A DNA stretch of 64,000 nt. Source: Sphingomonas sp. KRR8 (GTDB taxonomy: Bacteria > Pseudomonadota > Alphaproteobacteria > Sphingomonadales > Sphingomonadaceae). The notes beneath the pieces were generated by a model. That model was not told the origin of the DNA. It did no database searches and saw nothing but the letters and a program-made list of their open reading frames with translations. A program made the position numbers and the translations under genes. Location of the stretch: the NCBI RefSeq assembly GCF_023559245.1, contig NZ_CP097462.1:2166001-2230000 (forward strand), given 5' to 3'. How positions within the stretch are numbered: the first letter of the stretch is position 1; each line of letters begins with the position of its first letter. Below are positions 54,742 through 63,116 of the stretch, in pieces.

Positions 54742-55601
54742 GCGACCTGCGCACGATCGTGGCCGAGCCGTGGGCGGACTGGGGCCTCCTCGACAGCGGG
54801 CACGGCCGCAAGCTCGAACGCTATGGCGACGTGCGGGTGATCCGGCCGGAGCCGCAGGCGATGTGGGCGCCCGCCAGCGACGACTGGGCGGCCGATGCCG
54901 AATTCGTGCCCGGCAGCGACGAGGATGGCGGTGGGCGCTGGGTGCACCAGCGGCCCGTCCGCGCGAGCTGGCCGCTGGCCCGGGGCGCCGTCCGCTTCCA
55001 CGCCAGCCTGACGCCGTTCCGGCACCTTGGCTTCTTTCCGGACATGGCGCCGCAATGGGACTGGATGCGGGAGCGGACCGACGGTGCCGAAGTGCTGAAC
55101 CTGTTCGGCTATACGGGAGTGGGTACCCTCCAACTGAGTGACGCGGGCGCGCGCATGGTCCACGTCGATGCGTCGAAGAAGAGCGTCGAGGGCGGCCGCG
55201 CCAATGCGGCCCTGTCCGGCATGAGTGAACGACCCATTCGCTGGATCGTGGACGATGCCAGCAAGTTCACCGCCCGCGAGGTCCGGCGCGGACGTCGCTA
55301 CGACGGAATCCTGCTCGATCCGCCCAAGTTCGGGCGCGGGCCAACCGGTGAGATGTGGCGGCTGGAGGAGCATCTGGCGCCGCTGCTGGCCGACTGCCGC
55401 CGATTGCTGGATGCCGACAGCCGCTTCCTGGTACTGACCGTTTATGCCGTCAGGATGAGCGCGCTCAGCATTGGCGAGCTGCTGCGACAGACCATGGCGG
55501 AGCTCGGCGGCACGGTGGAATGTGGGGAGATGGCCGTGCGTGAGGAAGCGCGCGGGCTGCTGCTTCCGACGGCGATCTTCGCCCGCTGGAGCCGCGACTA
55601 G
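54738..55601 (+). CDS. Class I SAM-dependent methyltransferase, RlmI-like
   Basis: A 287-residue methyltransferase. VLNLFGYTGVGTLQLSDAGA is the SAM-binding motif I and HVDASKKSVEGGRANAAL motif II, while ILLDPPKFGRGPTGEMWRLEE carries the DPPxF/Y catalytic loop. This is the pattern of rRNA large-subunit m5C methyltransferases (RlmI/RlmK-like), but the PUA domain is absent, so the substrate is uncertain. The stop is a CTAG shared with ccmB. It overlaps the M16 gene by 4 bases. Confidence 0.88.
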   Translation: MSDLRTIVAEPWADWGLLDSGHGRKLERYGDVRVIRPEPQAMWAPASDDWAADAEFVPGSDEDGGGRWVHQRPVRASWPLARGAVRFHASLTPFRHLGFFPDMAPQWDWMRERTDGAEVLNLFGYTGVGTLQLSDAGARMVHVDASKKSVEGGRANAALSGMSERPIRWIVDDASKFTAREVRRGRRYDGILLDPPKFGRGPTGEMWRLEEHLAPLLADCRRLLDADSRFLVLTVYAVRMSALSIGELLRQTMAELGGTVECGEMAVREEARGLLLPTAIFARWSRD

Positions 55602-56233
55602 CTTCGCAGCGACTTCAGCGCCGCGCCCCCGGCGAACGGCGCTCCGGCGGTGATGAACAAAGCGGTCGCGGCTTCCAGCGCAATTGCCCCCGATTCGCCG
55701 GCGGCGGCCCCCGCACCGAAGATGAGCAAGGGCACGGCAAGCGGAAGCAGCAGCAGCCCGCCGAGCGCCGCGGAGCCCCGCAATCCGGCGGTGAGGCTGG
55801 CGACGGCGACGGCAAGGGCGGCGAGGGCTGGCGTGCCGATGGCCAGGCTGGCGAGGCCACGTCCCAGGGAAGATGCGTCCATTCCGAGCAGTGCGGCGGC
55901 CGGAAAGCTGGCGAGGAGAAGTAGGGGTCCGAACGTCAGCCAGTGGCCCGCGATCTTGGCCGCGGCAGTCAACTCGTCAGTGAGACCCGCCAGCATCAGC
56001 TGGTCGAGCACGCCGTCCGCTCGGTCGGGTTCGATCAGCCGTTCGATCGGCAGCAAGGCCGCGGTCAGGGCCGCGATCCACAGCGCGCCACCGGCGATCC
56101 GCGCCAGCAGTCGAGGATCGGGACCGACCGCGAACGGCAGGATGGCGACCACCAGCAGGAAGAAGGCGACCGGCAGCCAGGCGGCGGCGCTGAGTGCCCG
56201 GCGAACTTCGCGAAGGATCAGCGGACCAGTCAT
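55598..56233 (-). CDS. ccmB: Heme exporter protein CcmB
   Basis: A 211-residue membrane protein with six hydrophobic helices, forming the permease part of the CcmAB exporter in cytochrome c maturation. PLILREVRRALSAAAWLPVAFFLLV and LLPIERLIEPDRADGVLDQLMLAGL are typical CcmB segments. The ATG overlaps the ccmA stop as ATGA. ccmC, ccmD and the rest of the operon are not present downstream; the neighbouring gene is convergent. Confidence 0.93.
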   Translation of the reverse strand: MTGPLILREVRRALSAAAWLPVAFFLLVVAILPFAVGPDPRLLARIAGGALWIAALTAALLPIERLIEPDRADGVLDQLMLAGLTDELTAAAKIAGHWLTFGPLLLLASFPAAALLGMDASSLGRGLASLAIGTPALAALAVAVASLTAGLRGSAALGGLLLLPLAVPLLIFGAGAAAGESGAIALEAATALFITAGAPFAGGAALKSLRS

Positions 56234-56793
56234 GCGACGGCGAGGTCGAGGGTGCGCCAGCCCTCCGGCGGCAGCGGCTGGTGCGAGGTGAGGAGGACTG
56301 CCCCACCCCGCGCGCGATGCCGGTCGATCAGCGCGGTGACGAGTGGGATACTCGCAGCATCAAGTCCGCTCAGCGGCTCGTCGAGCAGCCACAGCCCAGC
56401 GCCTGAGGCCGCTACCCGCACGAGCCGCGCGCGCCGCGCCTGTCCCGTCGAAAGCAGGCGAACTGGAACGTCGGCAAGGTGCGTAAGATTGAGCGCAGCA
56501 AAGGCTTCATCCAGCGCCCTACTCTTTACCCAGAAACGCAGTGCCCGGGACAGCGGCAGTTCGCGATCCAGCGCCAGCCCCTCGTCGGCGAGCGCGAGCC
56601 GTTCCGCCTCGACTTGCCCGGCTATAGGTCTGAGCAGTCCGGCCGCGAGCCGCAGCGCACTGGATTTGCCGGCCCCATTGGGGCCGCGCAGCCACAGCCC
56701 CTCGCCTTCCACAAGCCCAAACGACAGGTTTTCGAACAGCAGCCGGCCGCCGCGCCAGCAGGCAACGTCGCTGAAGCGCAGCAGGGTGCTCAC
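56230..56793 (-). CDS. ccmA: Heme exporter ATP-binding protein CcmA
   Basis: A 187-residue ABC ATPase. Walker A is GPNGAGKSS (37-45), the signature is LSTGQARRARL (LSTGQ as in CcmA) and Walker B is LWLLDEPLSGLD. It powers CcmB in delivering reduced CcmE during cytochrome c maturation. The GTG start at 56793 overlaps the zinc-protease stop by 4 bases, and its stop overlaps ccmB. Confidence 0.94.
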   Translation of the reverse strand: MSTLLRFSDVACWRGGRLLFENLSFGLVEGEGLWLRGPNGAGKSSALRLAAGLLRPIAGQVEAERLALADEGLALDRELPLSRALRFWVKSRALDEAFAALNLTHLADVPVRLLSTGQARRARLVRVAASGAGLWLLDEPLSGLDAASIPLVTALIDRHRARGGAVLLTSHQPLPPEGWRTLDLAVA

Positions 56794-57188
56794 GGCGCCT
56801 CACCTTCGAGCGCGTGCATGTCGGCATCGGAAAAGCCGAAATGGTGACCGACCTCGTGCACCAGGACATGGCTGATGAGTGCTTCCAGATCCTCCCCTTC
56901 GGCCGCCCACTCGTCGAGCAGGGGACGGCGGTAAAGCAGGATTCGATCGGGAAGGGCGCCGCTGTCGCTGACACTCCGCTGGGTCAGCGGCCGGCCCGAG
57001 TAGAGGCCCGTGAGATCGAACGGGTCGTCGATCCCGAGTTCGGCCAGGACCTCCTCGTCCGCGAACTCCTCCACCTGGAGGACCACGCCGGTGAGATGCC
57101 CGGCAAACGGCTCGGGCAAGGCCAGGAGCGCGGCCCGGGCGAGCGCCTCGATTTCGGCGGCAGAAGGGGACGGACCGAAAGCGCGCAT
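56790..57188 (-). CDS. Minimal zinc metallopeptidase-like protein
   Basis: A 132-residue cytosolic protein with HEVGHHFGFSD at 111-121, giving His111, Glu112, His115 and Asp121 in an HExxHxxGxxD arrangement. This matches the small zincin family (PF06262-type) found near ccm or acid-phosphatase genes. LEVEEFADEEVL-like acidic patches lie in the first half. Activity is unproven. It precedes ccmA with a 4-base overlap. Confidence 0.88.
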   Translation of the reverse strand: MRAFGPSPSAAEIEALARAALLALPEPFAGHLTGVVLQVEEFADEEVLAELGIDDPFDLTGLYSGRPLTQRSVSDSGALPDRILLYRRPLLDEWAAEGEDLEALISHVLVHEVGHHFGFSDADMHALEGEAP

Positions 57189-57284
57189 CGGCGTGGACTT
57201 AGCGACTCGACGTGAACCGCGCGAGTGGCTTGTCCACCGGCCCCCGCTTCCCTAGAGAGCGCCTCTTCCAGGCATCCCAAGTGC

Positions 57285-57375
57285 GGAGCGGTGGCCGAGT
57301 GGTCGAAGGCGCTCGCCTGGAAAGTGAGTATACGGCAAAACCGTATCGAGGGTTCGAATCCCTCCCGCTCCGCCA
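57285..57375 (+). tRNA. tRNA-Ser (GGA anticodon)
   Basis: The acceptor arm GGAGCGG (57285-57291) pairs with CCGCTCC (57365-57371), followed by discriminator G and an encoded CCA. The anticodon stem CTCGC/GTGAG holds the loop CTGGAAA with anticodon GGA (57319-57321), reading UCC/UCU serine codons. A long variable arm (TACGG-CAAAA-CCGTA) confirms a class II serine tRNA, and GGTTCGAATCC is the T arm. Confidence 0.97.
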
Positions 57376-57427
57376 GCTTCCGCGAGAAGATCACGCAGCA
57401 GACGTACGAAATCCGAGCGTCTTGCTG

Positions 57428-58093
57428 TTAGATCCAGTCGAGCCGCCAGTGCCCCAAGCCGTTTGCCTCAAGGCGCTTCTTCAGGTCGTTCGTCTTAGCG
57501 GCAACCTCTGGTGAGAAGCGCTCATGGGTTTCAACCACTGCAATGCCGATGCGGTCAGCAAGCTTCTCGTCAAGCAAACGATGCAATACGGGTATCTCGG
57601 CGCCTTCAATGTCCATCTTCAGAAGCGTGATTCTGCCAAGCCCCCGCACAACCTCGGCAACGTCGACGCACTCGATCTCGTCTTTGATAACATCCGCATC
57701 GAAGCGTTGTGCTACAAAGCTCGCGGCCACCGTTGTTTCCACCGCGTCATAGCCATTGTGCGGAATGGGCGTGGAAAGGGTCAGCGTACAGTTGCGGTCC
57801 ATGAGCCCTTTGTTGTGCAGGTGCACATTTGATTGAGCCGCGAACCGGCGCTGCAGGGTCGCAAAGCAGATCGGGTTAGGTTCAAATGCATGAACTGTCG
57901 CTCCAGTTCGAGCGGCCTTGGAGGTGATACTGCCGACGTTCGCCCCTGCATCGATGATGACGTCGCCTGGTCCAGCAGGCACGAACAGATCGATCTCCTC
58001 GAACCGCACACCAGACGTCTTCCGGAGTGTGTTCTGGAGGCGCTCAACTATTGGGTGATAGCGGATCGCCCGATACGCCGATTTGCTTAGCAT
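57428..58093 (-). CDS. FkbM family methyltransferase
   Basis: A 221-residue SAM-dependent methyltransferase. DVIIDAGANVGSITSKAAR is motif I, VHAFEPNPICFATLQRRF motif II, and LLKMDIEGAEIPVLHRLL the FkbM signature. Such enzymes O-methylate sugars in surface polysaccharides or secondary metabolites. I chose the ATG at 58093, preceded by GAGG and AGGA; a longer TTG start at 58141 is possible. The gene is visibly less GC-rich than its neighbours and sits beside tRNA-Ser, which suggests acquisition by transfer. Confidence 0.86.
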   Translation of the reverse strand: MLSKSAYRAIRYHPIVERLQNTLRKTSGVRFEEIDLFVPAGPGDVIIDAGANVGSITSKAARTGATVHAFEPNPICFATLQRRFAAQSNVHLHNKGLMDRNCTLTLSTPIPHNGYDAVETTVAASFVAQRFDADVIKDEIECVDVAEVVRGLGRITLLKMDIEGAEIPVLHRLLDEKLADRIGIAVVETHERFSPEVAAKTNDLKKRLEANGLGHWRLDWI

Positions 58094-58392
58094 TCCTGAA
58101 TTCCTCGACTGCGAACAAACTGCGTAGCGAATCGCTTTCAACCACCCGAAAGTTGACCTTGCACTTAGTCTGTGTCCAAGGATTTGTTCTTGAGGGCAGC
58201 ATCGGAAAGGTGCGTCCGATCGGAAACGGATTGTCAGAGCAGGGCGGCGGTTTGCCAGACGAACCCCTGCGATGCTGACGTACGCCTGCGGCAGTCGGTA
58301 CTTCGCTGCGAAGTCATTTGTGGTGGTGGCCTGCCTCCGCCATAGCTTTGCCCCCGGGAGGCGACAGGGGTGGGGCTAAGAAGGTGGCGGCG
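58094..58392. other. Intergenic region, no gene found
   Basis: Two divergent genes flank these 299 bases. They contain a sequence less GC-rich than the surrounding DNA and no open frame with recognised features. I see no clear terminator, repeat or promoter motif. Confidence 0.5.
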
Positions 58393-59592
58393 GTGAGCGC
58401 GACGGATAACGGGACGACGACCCGCGTCGGCTTTCTCTTCAATCATGACCAGATCCATCAGATCGGGCACAGCCTGCCGGTGGCGCTCGCCCTTGCGCGA
58501 CGGCAGCGGCCTGACCTCGAAGTGCTGCTGATCACGACCTCGGACCGGCTTCGTGCGGAGGTCGACCGCTTGATCGAGCGCCAGGACGAGCGGCCGGCGC
58601 TGACGATGGTGCATCTTCGTCCCCGGCGCTGGTCCAGCCGCCTGGCGAGCAGGCTGCTCGAACGCTGGCTGCCGGTTGCGAAGCTGGCCATCTACCGCGA
58701 CAATCTGCCGTTCTTCCGTACGCTCGACGCACTGGTGGTGGCGGAGAAGAGCTCCACCCTGCTCAAGACACGCTATGGCCTGGATGACCTTGTCCTCATC
58801 CACACCCGCCATGGAGCCGGCGACCGGGCGATCGGTTTCAATGCCGCGAGCCGGGCCTTCGACCTGGTGCTTGTCTCCGGGCCGAAGATCGCCAGGCGGC
58901 TGACCGAAGAGGCCGGTGTGCCGCCGGACCGGCTTGCCCTGGTCGGTTATCCCAAGCTCGACCTGTTGCCGGAAAGCCCGACACAGCTGCCGGTCCAGGC
59001 CAGTGGCAAGCCGACGGTGCTCTACAACCCTCACGTTTCCCCGCACCTGTCATCCTGGTACGAAGACGGGCTGACGGTGCTAGAATGGTTCGCCGCGCAC
59101 CCTCAGTACAATCTCATCTTCGCGCCGCATGTGATGCTGTTCGAGCGGCCGCTAACGGTCACGATCGACCGGCTGACTGCTCGTCGGCCGGGCAGGATCC
59201 CGAAGGATCTTGCCGAGGCGCCGAACATCCTCATCGATCTGGGCTCACCCGCCGCGACCGACATGACCTACACGCAGGCCGCAGACCTTTATCTCGGGGA
59301 TGTCAGCAGCCAGGTGTATGAGTTTCTGGAGCGGCCGCGGCCGTGCGTTTTCCTCAACACGCATGGCATCGACTGGCGGAACGACCTCAATTACGCGTTC
59401 TGGCAGGCGGGCGAAGTCGTCGACGACGTTGCCGACCTGCCGCGAGCACTCGAGCGAGCCTGGCGCGACCATCCACGCTACCTTGCGGCCCAGCAGCGAT
59501 TGTTCGCCGAAAGCATCGATCGCGGCGATCTCCCCGCTTCGGAACGCGCCGCCGATGCAATCCTTCGGCGGCTGATCGGTGCCTCAGGCTAG
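58393..59592 (+). CDS. CDP-glycerol glycerophosphotransferase-like protein
   Basis: A 399-residue protein with a GT-B-like fold. RVGFLFNHDQIHQIGHSLPVALAL opens it, LIHTRHGAGDRAIGFN contains the His/Gly loop, and VLYNPHVSPHLSSWYEDG, LYLGDVSSQVYEFL and FLNTHGIDWRNDLNYAFWQAGEVVDD match TagB/TagF-type polymerase domains. It may transfer glycerophosphate or a sugar phosphate onto a surface polymer. The GTG start at 58393 follows GGTGG. It heads a plus-strand group with a GT4 gene and a flippase. Confidence 0.8.
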   Translation: MSATDNGTTTRVGFLFNHDQIHQIGHSLPVALALARRQRPDLEVLLITTSDRLRAEVDRLIERQDERPALTMVHLRPRRWSSRLASRLLERWLPVAKLAIYRDNLPFFRTLDALVVAEKSSTLLKTRYGLDDLVLIHTRHGAGDRAIGFNAASRAFDLVLVSGPKIARRLTEEAGVPPDRLALVGYPKLDLLPESPTQLPVQASGKPTVLYNPHVSPHLSSWYEDGLTVLEWFAAHPQYNLIFAPHVMLFERPLTVTIDRLTARRPGRIPKDLAEAPNILIDLGSPAATDMTYTQAADLYLGDVSSQVYEFLERPRPCVFLNTHGIDWRNDLNYAFWQAGEVVDDVADLPRALERAWRDHPRYLAAQQRLFAESIDRGDLPASERAADAILRRLIGASG

Positions 59593-59595
59593 GTC

Positions 59596-60687
59596 ATGGC
59601 CGGCTCGCCGTTGAAGCAGCGGCCGATCGGGGTCGTATTGCACGACCTGTCCGGCGGCGGGAGCGAGCGGATCGCGCTGCGGCTGGCGCATGGCTGGCAA
59701 GCGCTGGGCCGATCGGTCGTGCTGTTGTGCGGTGATCCGCATGGGCCCTTGCAAGGGCTTGCAGAGGGGCTGCCACTGATTACTCCGGAGCGGCCGATAC
59801 CACGCGGCCTTGGCTCTCGCCGGCGGCTCTCACGATGGGTCTCCATGCAGGCTGATGAGCGAGAGCTTGGCGGATTGTTCCTGCCCGGCAATTACCACTT
59901 TCCGCTGCTCGACGGGCTCCGCTTTTCGATTGGCAAACCACCGGTCGTTCTGGCGAAGCTCAGCAACACCATCGCGCGTCAGCGGCAGTTCAATCGGCTG
60001 AGGCCCTTCTGGCGGGGGCGCATGGCCCGTCGCTCGCGCCGTGCCGATGCGGTCGTTGCGATGTCGCCGGCACTCGCGGGCGAGGCCCGTAGCATTCTTG
60101 GCCCATTGCCGCTCAGTGTGGTTCCGGAGCCGATCATCGACGACGATTTTGAGCCGCCCGACGGGACCGGGCCACGCGCGGGTCTCATCGCCGCCGGCCG
60201 TTTCGCTCCCCAGAAGGACTTCGGCCTGCTGGTCGAGGCGGTCGTGACGCTTGCCGACCCAACGATAACGCTGACCATCGCCGGCGACGGGCCGGGGCTG
60301 GCGCCGCTCCGCCGCCGCGTCGGCAAGGCACTGGCGAGCCAGGTTCGCTTGCCGGGGCGGGTGCAGGAAATCGCGCCTCTGCTGCGGACCGCACGCGTGT
60401 TCGTGCTGAGTTCGCGGTTCGAGGGCTATCCCGCAGTACTGATCGAGGCGCTCGCCAATGGCTGCCGGCTGATCGCCACCGATTGCAGCCCGGCCATTCG
60501 CGAGATCATCGGCGACCCTGCGGTGGGCGAGATCGTTCCGGCCGGTGAGGCGCGCGCGCTGGCGGACGCAATGGCACGGCAGCTCTGCCTTGCGCCGCCG
60601 CCACCGGAGGCTATGGCACGAGCAATCGCCGAGCATCGCCTGGGACGAGCGGCCGCATCCTATCTGGAATTGTTCAACCGCCCATGA
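59596..60687 (+). CDS. Glycosyltransferase family 4
   Basis: A 363-residue GT-B glycosyltransferase. LHDLSGGGSERIALRLAHGW is the acceptor-side glycine loop, LIAAGRFAPQKDFGLLVEAV the donor-side start, and SSRFEGYPAVLIEALANGCRLIATD has the ExxxxxxxE motif. It follows the glycerophosphotransferase-like gene after 3 bases and overlaps the flippase gene by 4 bases, so the three are one transcript for polysaccharide assembly. Confidence 0.9.
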   Translation: MAGSPLKQRPIGVVLHDLSGGGSERIALRLAHGWQALGRSVVLLCGDPHGPLQGLAEGLPLITPERPIPRGLGSRRRLSRWVSMQADERELGGLFLPGNYHFPLLDGLRFSIGKPPVVLAKLSNTIARQRQFNRLRPFWRGRMARRSRRADAVVAMSPALAGEARSILGPLPLSVVPEPIIDDDFEPPDGTGPRAGLIAAGRFAPQKDFGLLVEAVVTLADPTITLTIAGDGPGLAPLRRRVGKALASQVRLPGRVQEIAPLLRTARVFVLSSRFEGYPAVLIEALANGCRLIATDCSPAIREIIGDPAVGEIVPAGEARALADAMARQLCLAPPPPEAMARAIAEHRLGRAAASYLELFNRP

Positions 60688-62033
60688 CCACCGCCACCAC
60701 CGCCGAGGAAGGCGGCGCGCTGCGCCGGATCTTCGCCAATCTCGGCCTGCTGGCGAGCGGCAAGATAGGGGCCGGCCTGCTCAGCCTCTGTTATGTGGTA
60801 ATCGTCACCCATGCGCTGGGTGCGACCAATTACGGCATCCTGATCCTGCTTCACGGCTACACGACGCTGATCGGCAGCCTGATCGCATTTTCGGGCTTTC
60901 ACGGGGTGGTTCGCTACGGGAACTTCGCGCTTCAGGCCGGCGAGCATGGCCGCCTGATGCGGCTCATCCGGTTCATGGCGCTGCTCGAGATCGGCTGCGG
61001 AGCGATCGCGATCCTCATCGCGATGGTGCTGGTCCCGTTCATAGGGCCGCGGCTGGGCTGGTCGGCCGATGCGATGCGCTTCGCCATTCCGTACGCCTTT
61101 GCGATCGTCGCGACTGTCCGGGCGACGCCTTACGGCATCCTGCAGATTGCGGAGCGCTTCGACCTGCTTGGCTTTCACCAGCTGATCAACCCGCTGGTGC
61201 GGTTGGGCGGCTGCCTGCTGACGCTGGCGCTTGGTGGCGGTCTCGTGACCTTTCTCACCATCTGGCTGCTCGCGTCGCTGGCAGAGGGCCTCAGCATGTG
61301 GGCGCTGGGCCTGTGGATTCTGCGCAAGATGCGGCTGTCGCACGGATTGGTTGGTCCGGTGCGTGGAACGATTGCCGAGAACGAAGGGCTGTTGCCGTTC
61401 ATCGTCACCACCAATGTCGACATCACCTTGAGCGAAATGGGGCCGAAGCTCGCCCCGCTCACCGTTGGCTGGATGCTTGGCCCGGCGGCGGCGGGCATCT
61501 TCTCGCTCGCCCAGCGCGCCAGCGTGGTGCTCCAGCAGCCGGCCCAGATGCTCGCCAACTCCAGTTATGCAGTGGTCGCAAAGCTGATCGCGCAGCAGGA
61601 CTTCAAGGGCTTTCGCAAGGCAGTGTGGCACTCGGCCGGCGTAGCGACGGCGGTCGGGGTACCGATGTGCCTGATCCTGGGCACATTTGCCGACCCCATC
61701 ATGCACTTCATCGGCGGGCGCAGCTTCACCGGTAGCGGGACGGCCTGGATCCTCTCGCTGACCGCGGCCGGGCGGCTCCTGACCCTCGGCACGGCGCCGG
61801 TCTCGCCAGGCCTGATCGCGCTCGGGCTTCCGAACAAGTCGATCAATGCCAAGTTGATGGGCAACCTGCTGCTTTATCCTGCGCTGCCCCCGCTGCTTTG
61901 GTGGTTGGGGCTAAACGGAGCCGGCTGGCACGCGCTGCTGCAAAGCGCCGTGATCGCCGGCAGCCTGCTGTGGTCCTTCCGCGTGGCCGTTCGACGCTAC
62001 AAGCGCGGTGAGCTAGAGGTGGCCGCGGTCTGA
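60684..62033 (+). CDS. Oligosaccharide flippase / polysaccharide biosynthesis protein
   Basis: A 449-residue membrane protein with about twelve helices of the MATE/Wzx type. RIFANLGLLASGKIGAGLLSLCYVVIV starts it, and SLAQRASVVLQQPAQMLANSSYAVVAKL is typical of the central family region. It would move lipid-linked glycan units across the inner membrane. The last 21 bases overlap the convergent GT4 gene. No Wzy polymerase is seen in this window. Confidence 0.88.
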   Translation: MTTATTAEEGGALRRIFANLGLLASGKIGAGLLSLCYVVIVTHALGATNYGILILLHGYTTLIGSLIAFSGFHGVVRYGNFALQAGEHGRLMRLIRFMALLEIGCGAIAILIAMVLVPFIGPRLGWSADAMRFAIPYAFAIVATVRATPYGILQIAERFDLLGFHQLINPLVRLGGCLLTLALGGGLVTFLTIWLLASLAEGLSMWALGLWILRKMRLSHGLVGPVRGTIAENEGLLPFIVTTNVDITLSEMGPKLAPLTVGWMLGPAAAGIFSLAQRASVVLQQPAQMLANSSYAVVAKLIAQQDFKGFRKAVWHSAGVATAVGVPMCLILGTFADPIMHFIGGRSFTGSGTAWILSLTAAGRLLTLGTAPVSPGLIALGLPNKSINAKLMGNLLLYPALPPLLWWLGLNGAGWHALLQSAVIAGSLLWSFRVAVRRYKRGELEVAAV

Positions 62034-63116
62034 GCGGAACGTCGCCACCCGCTTGAGGATGATTGCGGCAATCTCTTCGAACTGCTGCTGGGCGAAGCGG
62101 TCGAGCACCGTCTGCCGCGCCGCGTGGCCCATTCCGGCGAGGCGTTCCGGAGCGGACAGCAGTCGCCGCAGGGCCTCCGCAAGCTCGCGCTTGTCGCCCG
62201 GCGGAGCAAGCCACCCGGTTTGGCCTTCGTTGATCGTGAAGGGCATCTCACCGGTACGGGTGCCGAGCACCGGCAGACCGGCCTGCATCGCTTCGTGGGC
62301 GGCGATGCAGAAGCCTTCGCGGCGGGATGGCTGGAGATAGGCGTGAAGACCGGTAAGGAATCCGCGGGTGTCGGCCACGAAGCCGGCGAAGTGGAGCTCT
62401 TCGATGCCCGCGTCGGCCGCCTTGGCCCGTAATACTGCCTCGTCCGCACCTTCCCCGCCGATGGTGACTCGATAGGGGGCGGCAGGCTGAAAGCCGCTGC
62501 CTTTCAGCTCGGCAAGAGCGTCGATCAGCAGGTCGTAGCCCTTGTTCGGATGCAGTCGTCCCAGACTGCCGAGTTCAAGGAGCTGACCCGGACGCCATGG
62601 CGAAGCCTGTGGCGCCTTGGGATCGGCCGCGAAGATGGGCCAGGTGATCACCCGGTCGGCGCGCAGGCCAAGCCGCTCCTCCGTCAGGCGAGCGACGGAC
62701 GCGGAGTCCGCCACCCATAGGAGCGCCGCCTTGCGCCGCGCACGGAGCAGCCAGCGGTTGGAAGGCTTCAGGAAGGCATTGTGCTGCCAGCTGACCACCG
62801 GCACCCCGGCCTGCTGGCCAGCCCACTGGCCAAGCAGGGTGGCGCGGGTCAGGGAGGTCCAGATCAGGTCCGGTCGGTCACGGTCGATCTGTTCGTTCAG
62901 CCAGCGAAGCGCGCGGCGGTGGTCCTTTTCACCCCCTTCGCGGATGCTGACCCGCAGGCCGGCCCGCTCAAACGCGGGCAGCGCCTTGCCGTTGCGGCGG
63001 GTGAGCGCGACCACATGGACCTCGGCGCCCGCCTTCTGCAGTGCCGCGACAATGGCCGGGACTGGGAGGGCGGCACCACCGCCCTCTACCGAGTTGATGA
63101 CGTAGAGGATCTTCAT
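62013..63116 (-). CDS. Glycosyltransferase family 4
   Basis: A 367-residue GT-B enzyme. MKILYVINSVEGGGAALPVP is the acceptor loop, ELGSLGRLHPNKGYDLLIDAL the donor domain, and SRREGFCIAAHEAMQAGLPVLG the ExxxxxxxE motif. It is read with the upstream ketopantoate-reductase-like gene (4-base overlap) and converges on the flippase. It likely works in the same surface-glycan pathway as the 58-62 kb genes. Confidence 0.9.
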   Translation of the reverse strand: MKILYVINSVEGGGAALPVPAIVAALQKAGAEVHVVALTRRNGKALPAFERAGLRVSIREGGEKDHRRALRWLNEQIDRDRPDLIWTSLTRATLLGQWAGQQAGVPVVSWQHNAFLKPSNRWLLRARRKAALLWVADSASVARLTEERLGLRADRVITWPIFAADPKAPQASPWRPGQLLELGSLGRLHPNKGYDLLIDALAELKGSGFQPAAPYRVTIGGEGADEAVLRAKAADAGIEELHFAGFVADTRGFLTGLHAYLQPSRREGFCIAAHEAMQAGLPVLGTRTGEMPFTINEGQTGWLAPPGDKRELAEALRRLLSAPERLAGMGHAARQTVLDRFAQQQFEEIAAIILKRVATFRSDRGHL

